Of a stretch of 52,344 bases of DNA, positions 33,458 to 42,379 are shown in pieces (position 1 is the stretch's first letter; each line of letters begins with the position of its first letter). The notes below the pieces were generated by a model that did no database searches, was not told the DNA's origin, and worked only from the letters and a program-made list of their open reading frames with translations. A program made the translations under genes and the position numbers. The stretch is taken from the NCBI GenBank assembly GCA_025359085.1, contig JANYHL010000068.1:1-52344 (forward strand), written 5' to 3'. The stretch is from Gammaproteobacteria bacterium (GTDB lineage: Bacteria; Pseudomonadota; Gammaproteobacteria; Burkholderiales; Burkholderiaceae_C).

Positions 33458-34189
33458 TTACTTCAACTGCACCGACCCCGACACCGTCACCAGCACCGCG
33501 GTCTTGCCGGCTTCCACCGGGACGGGCGAATCGGACACGACCTTGGCCTCCATCGCCAGCATCCGGGGCCGCGGGGTGTAGCCCTGGTCACTGGCGCTCA
33601 CGTTCACTTCGCGCAAGGTGTAGCCGGTAAAACCGAAACCACGGGCAATAGCCTCGGCGCGGGCCTTGAAACGCTCGATCGCCATGGTTTGCGCATCGCC
33701 TTCAACCTGGGCGCGCTGCTCGCGGCTCAGGCCAAAACTGACACTGCTTACGGTCAAGGTCTGTATCTTGCCAGCGGCGCTGCTGATACGGGCAAAGTCG
33801 CGCCCTTCGAGAATCAGCTCGGCTGAACCCTGCCAGCCGCTCGGCTTGCCATCGCGCCCATAGCGCGGATAGAGGCTGAAGTTGCCCGTGCGCAGGTCAA
33901 GCTGTCCCGGCAACGCCGCCTTTTTGGCCTCCGCCAAGGCAGCATCGAGCGCACTCTTGAGCTGGTTTTGCACGGCGCCGGCATCGTTGCCGTCACGGGT
34001 CGTGCCCATGGCAATTGACAACAGATCTTGCGGCACTTCAACCGAACCGGTGGCCGAGAGTTGCACCACATTGTGCACCACAGGCTGCAAATTTTGTTGA
34101 GCAAATAAGGCGCTAGCCCCCGTCAATAAAGCAGAGTATGCTATTAATTTAATAATATTTTTCAAACGAATTCCATAAAAAAGCGACAT
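33458..34189 (-). CDS. Periplasmic SIMPL-domain (DUF541) protein
   Basis: A 243-residue exported protein of the SIMPL/DUF541 family (YggE/BP26-like), whose members form oligomeric channels or protect against oxidative stress; the precise role is unclear. LSATGSVEVPQDLLSIAMGT and RFKARAEAIARGFGFTGYTL are family segments. The signal peptide (about residues 10-29, NIIKLIAYSALLTGASALFA) is encoded by a dispersed repeat at 34110-34160, like the MltB signal peptide. ATG 34189 is the first start with a complete signal. Confidence 0.87.
   Translation of the reverse strand: MSLFYGIRLKNIIKLIAYSALLTGASALFAQQNLQPVVHNVVQLSATGSVEVPQDLLSIAMGTTRDGNDAGAVQNQLKSALDAALAEAKKAALPGQLDLRTGNFSLYPRYGRDGKPSGWQGSAELILEGRDFARISSAAGKIQTLTVSSVSFGLSREQRAQVEGDAQTMAIERFKARAEAIARGFGFTGYTLREVNVSASDQGYTPRPRMLAMEAKVVSDSPVPVEAGKTAVLVTVSGSVQLK
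34110..34160 (-). repeat. Dispersed repeat family A, copy 7 (SIMPL signal peptide)
   Basis: On the gene strand: AATATTATTAAATTAATAGC, ATACTCTGCTTTATTGACGG, GGGCTAGCGCC. It encodes IIKLIAYSALLTGASA in the AYxxxTGA frame. Confidence 0.8.
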
Positions 34190-34224
34190 GACCTTGCAGG
34201 TGCGCCGGAGACGATGAAGCGACG

Positions 34225-34524
34225 TTATTTGGTGCGCTCATCGAGCAGGCTGTCAACGCTCACCTGGCGCAACTGTTGGCGCAGATCGGCGCGTTCCTGC
34301 ACTGTCAAGTGTCGATCATAGGATCCCAGGGCCTCTGCGTCGACAACGGGGCCGTTCTCATGGGATTGCTGCGCTTGCAGCTTCTTCAGGGCCTCGCGCA
34401 ACTCCGAGCGGTGCACGTCAGGTGGCAACTGGGCAGAGGCTGCTTCCCAACTGGGCGGCGCAGGTTGCGCCCAGGCCCCCAGCGCAACGATAGACAGAAA
34501 CGAAAGAAAATGAAAATGCTTCAT
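34225..34524 (-). CDS. Small exported protein of unknown function
   Basis: A 99-residue protein starting with a signal peptide (MKHFHFLSFLSIVALGAWAQ) and a mature helix-rich, Gln/Arg/Leu-rich part (LREALKKLQAQQ; LTVQERADLRQQLRQVSVDS). I do not recognise the family. ATG 34524 is chosen because the signal peptide begins there; the frame is open to 34560. It is divergent from ompR 166 bp away. Confidence 0.65.
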   Translation of the reverse strand: MKHFHFLSFLSIVALGAWAQPAPPSWEAASAQLPPDVHRSELREALKKLQAQQSHENGPVVDAEALGSYDRHLTVQERADLRQQLRQVSVDSLLDERTK

Positions 34525-34690
34525 GGACGAACCATAACGCCAAATCACCTGGCTGTGCATCCCTTGCGGGACTGTCGCGAAGCCGACTGAGGCAACATTT
34601 GTAACAGCGTGTCAATGTTGTCCGAGAATTCAGACAATTCCGCAATTCAGCCTGCAAAATCGGCTTTGTTACAAATTCAAGGAGGCCGAG

Positions 34691-35422
34691 ATGAGCCAAG
34701 TGCCCAACCGCAACGACAAGATATTGATCTGCGATGACGATGTCCGCATCCGCGACTTGCTGCGCCGCTACCTGACCCAAGAGGGATTTGACGTCTTGCA
34801 GGCCGAAGACGGCAAGTCCCTCACCCGCCTGCTACTGCGTGAGCCGGTGGACCTGATCGTGCTCGACCTGATGATGCCGGGCGAGGACGGCCTGTCGATT
34901 TGCCGACGCCTGCGTGCGGCCAACGACCGCACGCCCATCATCATGCTGACCGCCAAAGGCGAGGACGTGGACCGCATCGTCGGTCTGGAGGTGGGTGCCG
35001 ACGACTACCTGGGCAAGCCCTTCAATCCGCGCGAATTGCTGGCCCGCATCCATGCCGTGCTGCGACGCCGCCCGACCCAGGAGGCGCCCGGTTCCCCCGC
35101 CAGTGAAAACACCGTGGTGAGTTTTGGATCGTTTACCTTTGACCTGGGCGCCCGCACTCTGCGCAAAGAGAACGAAGACCAACCCTTGACCACGGGCGAA
35201 TTTGCCATGCTCAAGGCCTTGGTGCGCCATCCGCGCCAACCGCTATCGCGCGAGAAACTGGCGCAACTCGCGCGTGGCCGCGAGTTCGAACCCTTTGACC
35301 GCAGCCTGGACGTGCAGGTGTCGCGCTTGCGCAAATTGATTGAAGTGGACGTCACCGCACCGCGCTACATTCAGACCGTGTGGGGCATCGGTTACGTTTT
35401 TGTTCCTGATGGAACGGCTTGA
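34691..35422 (+). CDS. ompR: OmpR-type response regulator
   Basis: A 243-residue regulator with a receiver domain (phospho-acceptor Asp59 in LIVLDLMMPGEDG; acidic pocket ICDDD; Lys in LGKPFNPREL) and a winged-helix DNA-binding domain (DRSLDVQVSRLRKLIEVD; YIQTVWGIGYVFVPDG). An ideal AAGGAGG precedes the ATG. The stop overlaps the start of the partner kinase (TTGA). It probably controls outer-membrane or osmotic genes, as inferred from the OmpR family. Confidence 0.93.
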   Translation: MSQVPNRNDKILICDDDVRIRDLLRRYLTQEGFDVLQAEDGKSLTRLLLREPVDLIVLDLMMPGEDGLSICRRLRAANDRTPIIMLTAKGEDVDRIVGLEVGADDYLGKPFNPRELLARIHAVLRRRPTQEAPGSPASENTVVSFGSFTFDLGARTLRKENEDQPLTTGEFAMLKALVRHPRQPLSREKLAQLARGREFEPFDRSLDVQVSRLRKLIEVDVTAPRYIQTVWGIGYVFVPDGTA

Positions 35423-36849
35423 ATCCCTTGAGCAACGCCTTGACTGACGCACCCACCGCATCCCTTGACAACAGTGGCCTGATGCAGATGGAGGCCGGCC
35501 TGGCGGAGCGTAGCCATCGCTCGCGGGTGCCCTTGAGTCTGTTCTGGCGCACTTTCTTTCTGTTGGGCCTGCTGCTGTTTGGCAGTATTTTGGCTTGGCT
35601 GCAGACGCTGCGGGCGCTCGAGTTTGAGCCGCGCGCCATCCAGACGGCGCAGCAAATAGCATCGCTGGTCAATCTGAGCCGCGCCGCGCTGATTCACTCC
35701 GACTCCATCAACCGCGTCTCCTTGATCAAAACCATGAAAGAGCAAGAAGGTGTGCGCATTGTTCCGCGCGAACCCGGTGACCGCTTCGAACCCTTTGACA
35801 CCGATGCGCTGAGCCAGCGCATTGCGCAAGAGCTGCAGTCCAGACTCGGGCCTGACACGGTGGTGGCCAACAGCGTCAACCAGGAAGTCGGACTTTGGGT
35901 TGGATTCACGATTGAGAAAGACCACTACTGGATGCTCACCGATCGCGCCCGCTTTAACCGCACCACCGGGCGTACCTGGCTGATCTGGCTGATGACGGCG
36001 GGCGCCCTGTCGCTGGCCGGTGCCGCCCTGATTGCGCGCTTTATCAACCGTCCCCTCAAGCAACTGTCGTTTGCCGCCAGCCGGGTGCGCGACGGTGATT
36101 TCGAGGCCAGTTCACTGGACGAAACCGTGGCCACCAGCGAGATCCGGGCCGTCAACATCGGCTTTAACCGCATGACGCAGATGCTGGCCAAAATCGAACA
36201 GGACCGCGCCGTCATGCTGGCCGGTATCTCGCACGATCTGCGCACGCCGCTGGCGCGTCTGCGACTGGAGACCGAACTGAGCGTGGTGGATCTCGAGGCG
36301 CAGGCCAACATGGTCGCTGACATTGCGCAGCTTGACGCCATCATTGGCAAGTTTCTGGATTACGCCCGGCCTGGCATCGTCAACCTGAGCCCTGTGTCAC
36401 TGCGCGAGGTCTTCGATACCTGCCTGTACAGCACCCGCCATCGCACCGACATGCGCGTCAATCTGGATGTGGCTGAAGACTTGACGGTGCTTGCAGATGC
36501 GGTAGAACTGGGCCGCGTCATCACCAACCTGCTGGAAAACGCCGCCCGCTATGGCAAGTCGGTGGAATCCGACGTGGCGATGGTCGATATTGCCGCCAAG
36601 GCTCACGATCATTGGGTTCTATTGCGCGTGCGTGACCACGGCAACGGCGTCTCCAATGAGCAGCTGGCTACCCTGACAACACCGTTTTACCGAGGGGAGG
36701 CCGCCCGCACCGCCGCCAACGGTGCCGGGTTGGGGCTGGCCATTGTCGAGAAGACGGTTTCACGCATGGGCGGCACGTTTGTGTTGAGCAACGCGGCCTC
36801 AGGCGGTCTGGCGGCCAACATCCAGCTGCAACGCGCACCCAGAACCTGA
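35419..36849 (+). CDS. envZ: EnvZ-type sensor histidine kinase
   Basis: A 476-residue inner-membrane kinase: a membrane segment near 45-65 (TFFLLGLLLFGSILAW), a periplasmic domain, a second membrane segment near 185-205, HAMP, the phospho-acceptor His272 in GISHDLRTPLARLRLE, and an ATPase domain (NLLENAARYG; GNGVSNE; GAGLGLAIVEK). TTG 35419 overlaps the ompR stop and is taken as the start; ATG 35482 is an alternative that would remove only a hydrophilic leader. It is the cognate partner of the upstream regulator. Confidence 0.9.
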   Translation: MNPLSNALTDAPTASLDNSGLMQMEAGLAERSHRSRVPLSLFWRTFFLLGLLLFGSILAWLQTLRALEFEPRAIQTAQQIASLVNLSRAALIHSDSINRVSLIKTMKEQEGVRIVPREPGDRFEPFDTDALSQRIAQELQSRLGPDTVVANSVNQEVGLWVGFTIEKDHYWMLTDRARFNRTTGRTWLIWLMTAGALSLAGAALIARFINRPLKQLSFAASRVRDGDFEASSLDETVATSEIRAVNIGFNRMTQMLAKIEQDRAVMLAGISHDLRTPLARLRLETELSVVDLEAQANMVADIAQLDAIIGKFLDYARPGIVNLSPVSLREVFDTCLYSTRHRTDMRVNLDVAEDLTVLADAVELGRVITNLLENAARYGKSVESDVAMVDIAAKAHDHWVLLRVRDHGNGVSNEQLATLTTPFYRGEAARTAANGAGLGLAIVEKTVSRMGGTFVLSNAASGGLAANIQLQRAPRT

Positions 36850-36875
36850 GCCAGTGATGGCAGCCAGCACGAACG

Positions 36876-39269
36876 CTACCGCGCTTTTCGTGCCGCGTTG
36901 CGGCTCACCCCCGCAGCCCCGCTGTCGCGCGGGGGCAAGCCGGTATGCTGGGTCAGCAGGCGCCCGGACCGCGGCTGGCTGGCGGGCGCGGCGCCGGGAG
37001 CTGCCGCCGTCGAGTTCTTGCGCCGCGCACTGGTGTAACTGCTGTCCGTTAGCGGCTGAAAAGTCGGTATCAGGTGATGCTTGCCGTTGCCAATCAAGTC
37101 GGCGCGGCCCATCGCCTTGAGTGCTTCGCGTAGCAGCGGCCAGTTGTTGGCATCGTGGTAGCGCAAAAAGGCCTTGTGCAGACGGCGGCGCTTTTCACCC
37201 CGCACGATGTCAACGGTTTCGCTCTCGCGCGTGATCTTGCGCAGCGGATTCTTGTTGGTGTGGTACATCGCCGTGGCGGTGGCCATGGGGCTGGGGTAAA
37301 AAGTCTGCACCTGGTCGGCACGAAAACCGTTTTTTTTCAGCCACAGCGCCAGGTTCATCATGTCTTCGTCGCTGGTACCGGGGTGGGCGGCGATGAAATA
37401 AGGAATCAGAAACTGCTTCTTGCCGGCTTCCAGGGTGAACTTGTCAAACAAGGTCTTGAACTTGTCGTAGCTGCCGATGCCGGGCTTCATCATCTTCGTG
37501 AGCGGGCCGCTTTCGGTGTGCTCCGGCGCGATCTTGAGGTAGCCGCCGACGTGGTGCTGCACCAACTCTTTCACGTACTCCGGGCTTTGCACCGCAAGGT
37601 CATAGCGCACGCCCGATCCAATCAGGATCTTCTTGATGCCTTTAAGCGCTCGCCCGCGGCGGTAGATATTGATCAGCGGATCGTGGTTGGTCCCCAGGTT
37701 CTGGCAGATACCGGGGTAAACGCAGCTGGGTTTGCGGCACGCGGCCTCGATCTCGGGGCTCTTGCAGCCCAGCCGGTACATATTGGCGGTGGGACCGCCC
37801 AGGTCAGAGATCGTGCCGGTAAAGCCCTTGACCTTGTCGCGCACCTCTTCAATCTCACGAATCACGGAGTCTTCCGAGCGGCTCTGGATGATGCGGCCTT
37901 CATGCTCGGTAATGCTGCAAAAGGTGCAGCCGCCAAAGCAGCCCCGCATGATGTTGATGCTGAAGCGAATCATCTCCCAGGCCGGGATTTTGGTGCTGCC
38001 ATCAAAGCTGCCCTGCGCATCGGCATAGCTCGGATGCGGGCTGCGCGCGTAAGGCAGGTCAAAGACGAAATCCATCTCGGCGGTGGTCAGCGGAATCGGC
38101 GGCGGCGTGATCCAGACATCACGCGCAGTGAGTCCCTCGCCATGCGCCTGCACCAGCGCGCGGGCGTTGCCGGGGTTGGTTTCCAGGTGCAGCACGCGGT
38201 TGGCATGGGCGTACAGCACCGGGTCGCTTTTGACCTGCTCGTAACTCGGCAGGCGGATCACCGAGCGGTCACGCGGGGGCACCTTGAGCTTGCCCAAGGA
38301 CAAGTTGGGGTTGGGCACAAAGGTGAGCGGATGAATTGTCGAATCCGGTTTAATTTTTAAGCCAAATTGACCTGTAGCCCCCGTGGAATAAGCGTCAGCA
38401 GCTACTGTATTAATAGTATCTTGGTTGCCATCTTCTTTAATGCAAGTACTGCCCTTCCCGGCCGCCTGCTCCGACGTCGTCATATAAGGGTTGACCTGCG
38501 ACTCCACCCGGCCCGGCTCGTCGACGCTGGTTGAATCAATCTCAAACCAGCCCGTGCGCGACTCGTCATCTGGCCGGCGCACAAAAGCGGTACCGCGCAC
38601 GTCGGTCATTTTTTCCACCGGCTCGCGCGCTGCCAGACGGTGTGCAATCTCGACCAGCGCACGCTCGGCATTGCCGTACAGCAACAGGTCGCACTTGGCA
38701 TCAACCACGATCGAGCGGCGCACCTTGTCAGACCAATAATCGTAGTGCGCAATGCGGCGCAAGCTGCCTTCAATGCCGCCCAGCACAATCGGCACGTCCT
38801 TGAACGCCTCGCGGCAGCGCTGGCTGTAGACAATCGCGGCGCGGTCCGGCCGCTTGCCGCCCACATCGCCGGGGGTGTAGGCGTCGTCACTGCGAATTTT
38901 GCGGTCCGCCGTGTAGCGGTTGATCATGGAATCCATGTTGCCCGCCGTCACGCCCCAAAACAGATTGGGCTTGCCCAAGGCCTTGAACGGCTCGGCGCTT
39001 TGCCAATCCGGTTGGGCGATGATGCCAACCCTGAAACCCTGGGCCTCCAGCATGCGACCAATCACCGCCATGCCAAAGCTGGGGTGGTCGACATAGGCGT
39101 CGCCGGTGACGAGGATGACATCGCAGCTGTCCCAGCCCAGTTGGTTCATTTCCTCGCGGCTCATCGGCAAGAATTTGGCGCTGCCAAAGCGCGCCGCCCA
39201 GAACTTGCGGTAACTGGTCAACGGCTTGGCAGCACGCAAGAAGAAAGAGACGTCAACGGGGGCGTTCAT
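36876..39269 (-). CDS. YgiQ-family radical SAM protein
   Basis: A 797-residue UPF0313/YgiQ protein. The radical SAM cluster motif [15 protein letters not shown] is near residues 438-452, preceded by a cobalamin-binding-like N-terminal region ([20 protein letters not shown]). The reaction is unknown. Residues about 284-304 ([20 protein letters not shown]) come from a dispersed repeat inserted in frame, in a variable stretch before [12 protein letters not shown]. The C-terminal 40 residues are low-complexity Ala/Arg/Ser-rich. It begins 240 bp downstream of the cytochrome c gene. Confidence 0.92.
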   Translation of the reverse strand: MNAPVDVSFFLRAAKPLTSYRKFWAARFGSAKFLPMSREEMNQLGWDSCDVILVTGDAYVDHPSFGMAVIGRMLEAQGFRVGIIAQPDWQSAEPFKALGKPNLFWGVTAGNMDSMINRYTADRKIRSDDAYTPGDVGGKRPDRAAIVYSQRCREAFKDVPIVLGGIEGSLRRIAHYDYWSDKVRRSIVVDAKCDLLLYGNAERALVEIAHRLAAREPVEKMTDVRGTAFVRRPDDESRTGWFEIDSTSVDEPGRVESQVNPYMTTSEQAAGKGSTCIKEDGNQDTINTVAADAYSTGATGQFGLKIKPDSTIHPLTFVPNPNLSLGKLKVPPRDRSVIRLPSYEQVKSDPVLYAHANRVLHLETNPGNARALVQAHGEGLTARDVWITPPPIPLTTAEMDFVFDLPYARSPHPSYADAQGSFDGSTKIPAWEMIRFSINIMRGCFGGCTFCSITEHEGRIIQSRSEDSVIREIEEVRDKVKGFTGTISDLGGPTANMYRLGCKSPEIEAACRKPSCVYPGICQNLGTNHDPLINIYRRGRALKGIKKILIGSGVRYDLAVQSPEYVKELVQHHVGGYLKIAPEHTESGPLTKMMKPGIGSYDKFKTLFDKFTLEAGKKQFLIPYFIAAHPGTSDEDMMNLALWLKKNGFRADQVQTFYPSPMATATAMYHTNKNPLRKITRESETVDIVRGEKRRRLHKAFLRYHDANNWPLLREALKAMGRADLIGNGKHHLIPTFQPLTDSSYTSARRKNSTAAAPGAAPASQPRSGRLLTQHTGLPPRDSGAAGVSRNAARKAR
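38361..38420 (-). repeat. Dispersed repeat family A, copy 8 (inside ygiQ)
   Basis: On the gene strand: GATACTATTAATACAGTAGC, TGCTGACGCTTATTCCACGG, GGGCTACAGG. It encodes [17 protein letters not shown] in frame. Confidence 0.85.
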
Positions 39270-39434
39270 GAAAACTCAAACAGTGGGAAGGGACCGAGTG
39301 TAAGGTTAGGCGCGCATCAGTGCGAGTGGCAGGGGTACTGCTGGCCATGTCACAAAAAAATGCCCTGGGTCCATGACGCAAGGCGTTTTGAATGGCCCTT
39401 CTCGGATCCCGTCGTTCTGCAGGAGGCTTCGGGA

Positions 39435-39470
39435 CTGTGGCGCCCGCCACAGGCCGGGCACCACCGGCCT
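39435..39470. other. Two adjoining perfect hairpins
   Basis: CTGTGGCG/CGCCACAG (39435-39442 and 39445-39452) and AGGCCGG/CCGGCCT (39451-39457 and 39464-39470) share their junction. They lie between the cytochrome c stop and the ygiQ start, possibly as a terminator or processing site; no T run is adjacent. Confidence 0.4.
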
Positions 39471-39509
39471 GGATGCGCTGCGCTTACCGACAATCAGTCT
39501 GCCATGGTG

Positions 39510-39863
39510 TCACTGAGAAAGAATCCACCCGATCACATTCTTGATCTCACTCGCGTCTTTGGTGGCGATGATCTTGTGCTCCGCTTCGGTTCCGTCTTGC
39601 TGCTTGACCTTGGGCGCCTTGGTCAGGGTGTCGGTCAACTTGGCTTGGGCGTCAGCCTTGCCTTTCCATTTCTCGGCAATTTTCTTGAACGACGACGCTT
39701 TCTTGTCCTTATCGATGGCATGGCATTTCAGACAATCACTTTTTTTAGTCAACGCCAAGGCGGCATCAGCGTCGACCGCGGCGTAGGATGCACTGGAGAA
39801 TACCGCTGCGACCACACCCAGGGCCGAAAGGGTGACGAGTTTTTGAAGGATAGAAAGTTTCAT
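39510..39863 (-). CDS. Monoheme cytochrome c, probably bis-His
   Basis: A 117-residue periplasmic protein with signal peptide (cleavage after SYA) and one heme c site Cys44-Leu-Lys-Cys47-His48. The size resembles c551-type class I cytochromes, but the mature protein contains no Met at all; the likely distal ligand is His96 in TEAEHKI. That implies bis-His coordination and a lower potential than c551. It could be an electron shuttle for the redox island starting 550 bp away. The fold assignment is confident; partners are inferred from proximity. Confidence 0.87.
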   Translation of the reverse strand: MKLSILQKLVTLSALGVVAAVFSSASYAAVDADAALALTKKSDCLKCHAIDKDKKASSFKKIAEKWKGKADAQAKLTDTLTKAPKVKQQDGTEAEHKIIATKDASEIKNVIGWILSQ

Positions 39864-40107
39864 GGCAGGTTTTCCTTGTAGTTCCGCTCATTTCAAGACA
39901 CGGATACCAATTGATATTGGCACCATCAAGAATCTATCTATCGAGTAACGCCACAGCACCGGATCCGCCTTGGCAAAACGCAATCCGCTGCACCGTCCAC
40001 AAACAACCAGACGCCTAAAAAGGCTAAGCGCCAAGCCGTCCTGATAGACAAAAACGTAGTTATCTTGCGCTGATTGCTGATGCACTTGCGCAGAATATGC
40101 GCCGATT

Positions 40108-40121
40108 CTGATCTGGGTCAA
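40108..40121. promoter_or_regulatory. Candidate FNR/ANR-type site
   Basis: The plus strand reads CTGATCTGGGTCAA, two mismatches from TTGAT-N4-ATCAA. It lies 245 bp upstream of the cytochrome c start and about 340 bp before the response regulator, so its target is uncertain. The 39864-40463 gap has no convincing gene; it is AT-rich from about 40240 and holds this site, an inverted repeat and a sigma-54 promoter. Confidence 0.45.
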
Positions 40122-40236
40122 ATCAATTGCCGCAAAATCAGCTTCTGCCACCCATTGCGCACCGACCCCGAGCCGGGTCACTCACCAAACGGCCTGATAG
40201 GGGGTTGAATTTCCCATAACTGTACAAAAGAAATAG

Positions 40237-40254
40237 TGCGGTTTAAACACCGCA
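40237..40254. promoter_or_regulatory. Candidate enhancer site for sigma-54 activator
   Basis: TGCGGTTTAAACACCGCA is an inverted repeat (TGCGGT/ACCGCA, six-base spacer) 160 bp upstream of the -24/-12 promoter, a normal distance for an NtrC-type binding site. Confidence 0.55.
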
Positions 40255-40411
40255 TCTTGTTGATTTAGTGCGCATTTATTATTTTTTCTTTTCCAATGTA
40301 TATCAAATATGTACTTCAGGGCATCGGCAGTGCGCTTTCAAATCTCTATTTTGTCTCCTGTTTAAAACTCTAACTTATTGATATTAAACATAAATTATTA
40401 TTTTAATTTAC

Positions 40412-40429
40412 TTGGCACATAAATTGCTT
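40412..40429 (+). promoter_or_regulatory. Sigma-54 (-24/-12) promoter
   Basis: TTGGCACATAAATTGCTT matches the consensus TGGCAC-N5-TTGCW with exactly ten bases between GG and GC. It lies 35 bp before the response regulator ATG and probably drives the three-gene cytochrome operon. Confidence 0.88.
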
Positions 40430-40463
40430 ATAAAAGTAGGCAGGGAAATACAAGGTGGCAGAA

Positions 40464-40883
40464 ATGATTGCAAAAACCAAGATTCTGGTGGTGGACGATG
40501 AAGAGGTCGTCCGGCTGAGTTATCTCAGAACCTTAAAGGGGCAGCATTGCAATGTCCACGCGGTAGCAGACGGAAAAAATGCACTGCGAATGATGAGCCA
40601 GCAGCCATTCGATGTTGTCTTGCTTGATTTGCGTCTGCCTGGCATGGATGGCATGAACATTCTCAAAACCATCAAGCAAAAATGGCCCGAAAGTGAAGTG
40701 ATCGTCATCACCGGTTATCCGGCGGTCGACTCTGCCAAGGCGGCGGTAACCCTAGGTGCTTTTGGCTATCTCGCCAAGCCGCTCGGTCCGGACGCTGTTA
40801 TCAATGCTGCCAATGGCGCCATGTTGCATAAAAGATGGGCCTTGCGCTGTGACCAAGCCGTGCAACGCGCGGCCATGGTGTAG
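40464..40883 (+). CDS. Single-domain response regulator
   Basis: A 139-residue receiver domain with no output domain: acidic pocket VVDDEE, phospho-acceptor Asp in VVLLDLRLPGMDG, Thr in VIVITGYP, and Lys in YLAKPLGPDAV. ATG 40464 is chosen over GTG 40455 because AAGGTGG then serves as ribosome site at a good distance. It is the first gene behind the sigma-54 promoter and precedes the nonaheme cytochrome by 80 bp. It may relay or dampen phosphate from the c-heme kinase at the other end of the island; that link is inference. Confidence 0.88.
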   Translation: MIAKTKILVVDDEEVVRLSYLRTLKGQHCNVHAVADGKNALRMMSQQPFDVVLLDLRLPGMDGMNILKTIKQKWPESEVIVITGYPAVDSAKAAVTLGAFGYLAKPLGPDAVINAANGAMLHKRWALRCDQAVQRAAMV

Positions 40884-40963
40884 AGAGAAAAGTCCGCCAT
40901 CAAGAACGACCCTCTACTCGGACAGTTCTGCAGACGATAAACTCAAAAAAGAGAGGAATTCCA

Positions 40964-42367
40964 ATGAGTACATTGTGCAAATTGACCGATAGGTTTCTGC
41001 TTTCACGCCCAAAGAGCCTGATCTTGCATAGCCTGTTCGCGTTGCTGCTTTCTTTTGCGGGGCCACAGGCTCACGCCCAAGGCAGTACATTGGCCAAAGA
41101 GGAGCTGGCATGTTTGAGTTGCCACGACAAAGTGGGGCCGGGAAAAGCGCTTGAAAGCGGAGAGATACTTTCCCTGGCTATCTCCACCAAAGCTTATGCC
41201 GAGTCGATGCACAAGGAAACCAGTTGTGAAGACTGCCACTCAGACATCGATGCAAAGACCCACAGCAAGACAATAAAAACGATCAAGAGCAAGCGAGACT
41301 TCGCCCTCAGCATGCGCGAGTCTTGCCGGACGTGCCATACCAAGAAATTCACGCAGTATGAAGACAGTGTCCACGCGGCACTGATCAAGGACGGCAACAA
41401 AGAGGCGCCCCTGTGTTCCGATTGCCACAATCCCCATACCGTCCGCTCTACAAAAATTCCCGCGCCGCACGCCGCCAATGGCTGTGCGAATTGCCACGAG
41501 GATATCTTTAAGGCTTCTACCAAGGATGTGCATGGACTGACGCGCGTTGTCAACGGCAAAACTGCCCCGCTTTGCGCGGATTGCCATAAAGCTCATGATG
41601 TGCAAGCCGCTTCCTTGGGCAACGGTGTTAAGGACGCCTGTCTTTCTTGCCACGAAAATTCAATCAACCAACACAAGGAATGGTTGCCCAACGCCGCGCG
41701 CCACTTTGAGGCGATCTCGTGCCCGGTTTGTCATGCACCGACCGCGCAGCGCCGGGTCAATCTCAGGCTTTATGACAATGTGGCAATGAAGCAAATCTCT
41801 GAAAAAACAGGGGTGCCGCAGTTTGAAAAACTGACCCAAGCTGCCGACGCCAAGGATTTGGGTTTGGATGAGCGGGCCTTGTGGAGCCTGCTAAAGGAAT
41901 TCAACCAGGAAGGTAGCCAAGGAAAAACAGTCTTGCGTGGCCGCCTGGAGGTTCTTTCTGGTGTTGAGGCGCATCAGTTAAGTGAGAAGTCCAAGGCGAT
42001 CAAAGATTGCAACGTCTGCCACCAAAAAGGGGCTGCACCGTTTCAAAGCGTCACGCTGACCATCGCCGGCCCAGATGGTAGGCCGATACGTCATGGTGTC
42101 CAAAAAGACGTATTGACCTCATTGCTGGCCACCGAGTCGGTGCGTGGGTTCTATGCTATCGGCAGTACGCGGATCAAGCTATTGGATACTTTATTCATCA
42201 TGGTCATGCTGGGCGCAGTCAGCGTACCAATTGGGCATATGACGATCAAACGGCTTTTCAAAAGCGTGCGGGAAAAATTGGCGGCCGAGAAGATCGCCGC
42301 GCACTCTGTAGCTGACGAAAAAGAGTCAACCCATCATCGTCGCACTGATGACGACACCTCTAAATAG
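40964..42367 (+). CDS. Nonaheme membrane-anchored cytochrome c
   Basis: A 467-residue multiheme protein with a signal peptide (to about residue 38, QAHA) and nine CxxCH motifs in order: CLSCH, CEDCH, CRTCH, CSDCH, CANCH, CADCH, CLSCH, CPVCH, CNVCH. A single membrane helix near 400-422 (LLDTLFIMVMLGAVSVPIGH) and a charged His-rich tail follow. The gene is 12 bp before a diheme cytochrome b. Together they resemble the CbcL and CbcBA inner-membrane quinol oxidases of Geobacter, in which multiheme c and b parts move electrons from quinol to periplasmic carriers. The terminal acceptor (metal oxide, sulfur compound or other) cannot be read from sequence. Confidence 0.92.
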   Translation: MSTLCKLTDRFLLSRPKSLILHSLFALLLSFAGPQAHAQGSTLAKEELACLSCHDKVGPGKALESGEILSLAISTKAYAESMHKETSCEDCHSDIDAKTHSKTIKTIKSKRDFALSMRESCRTCHTKKFTQYEDSVHAALIKDGNKEAPLCSDCHNPHTVRSTKIPAPHAANGCANCHEDIFKASTKDVHGLTRVVNGKTAPLCADCHKAHDVQAASLGNGVKDACLSCHENSINQHKEWLPNAARHFEAISCPVCHAPTAQRRVNLRLYDNVAMKQISEKTGVPQFEKLTQAADAKDLGLDERALWSLLKEFNQEGSQGKTVLRGRLEVLSGVEAHQLSEKSKAIKDCNVCHQKGAAPFQSVTLTIAGPDGRPIRHGVQKDVLTSLLATESVRGFYAIGSTRIKLLDTLFIMVMLGAVSVPIGHMTIKRLFKSVREKLAAEKIAAHSVADEKESTHHRRTDDDTSK

Positions 42368-42379
42368 CAGGTGTTAACA

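Noticed and set aside
39888..40181. 97-codon minus-strand frame upstream of cytochrome c
   Set aside because: No signal, domain or clear ribosome site; it covers a likely regulatory region including an FNR-like site.
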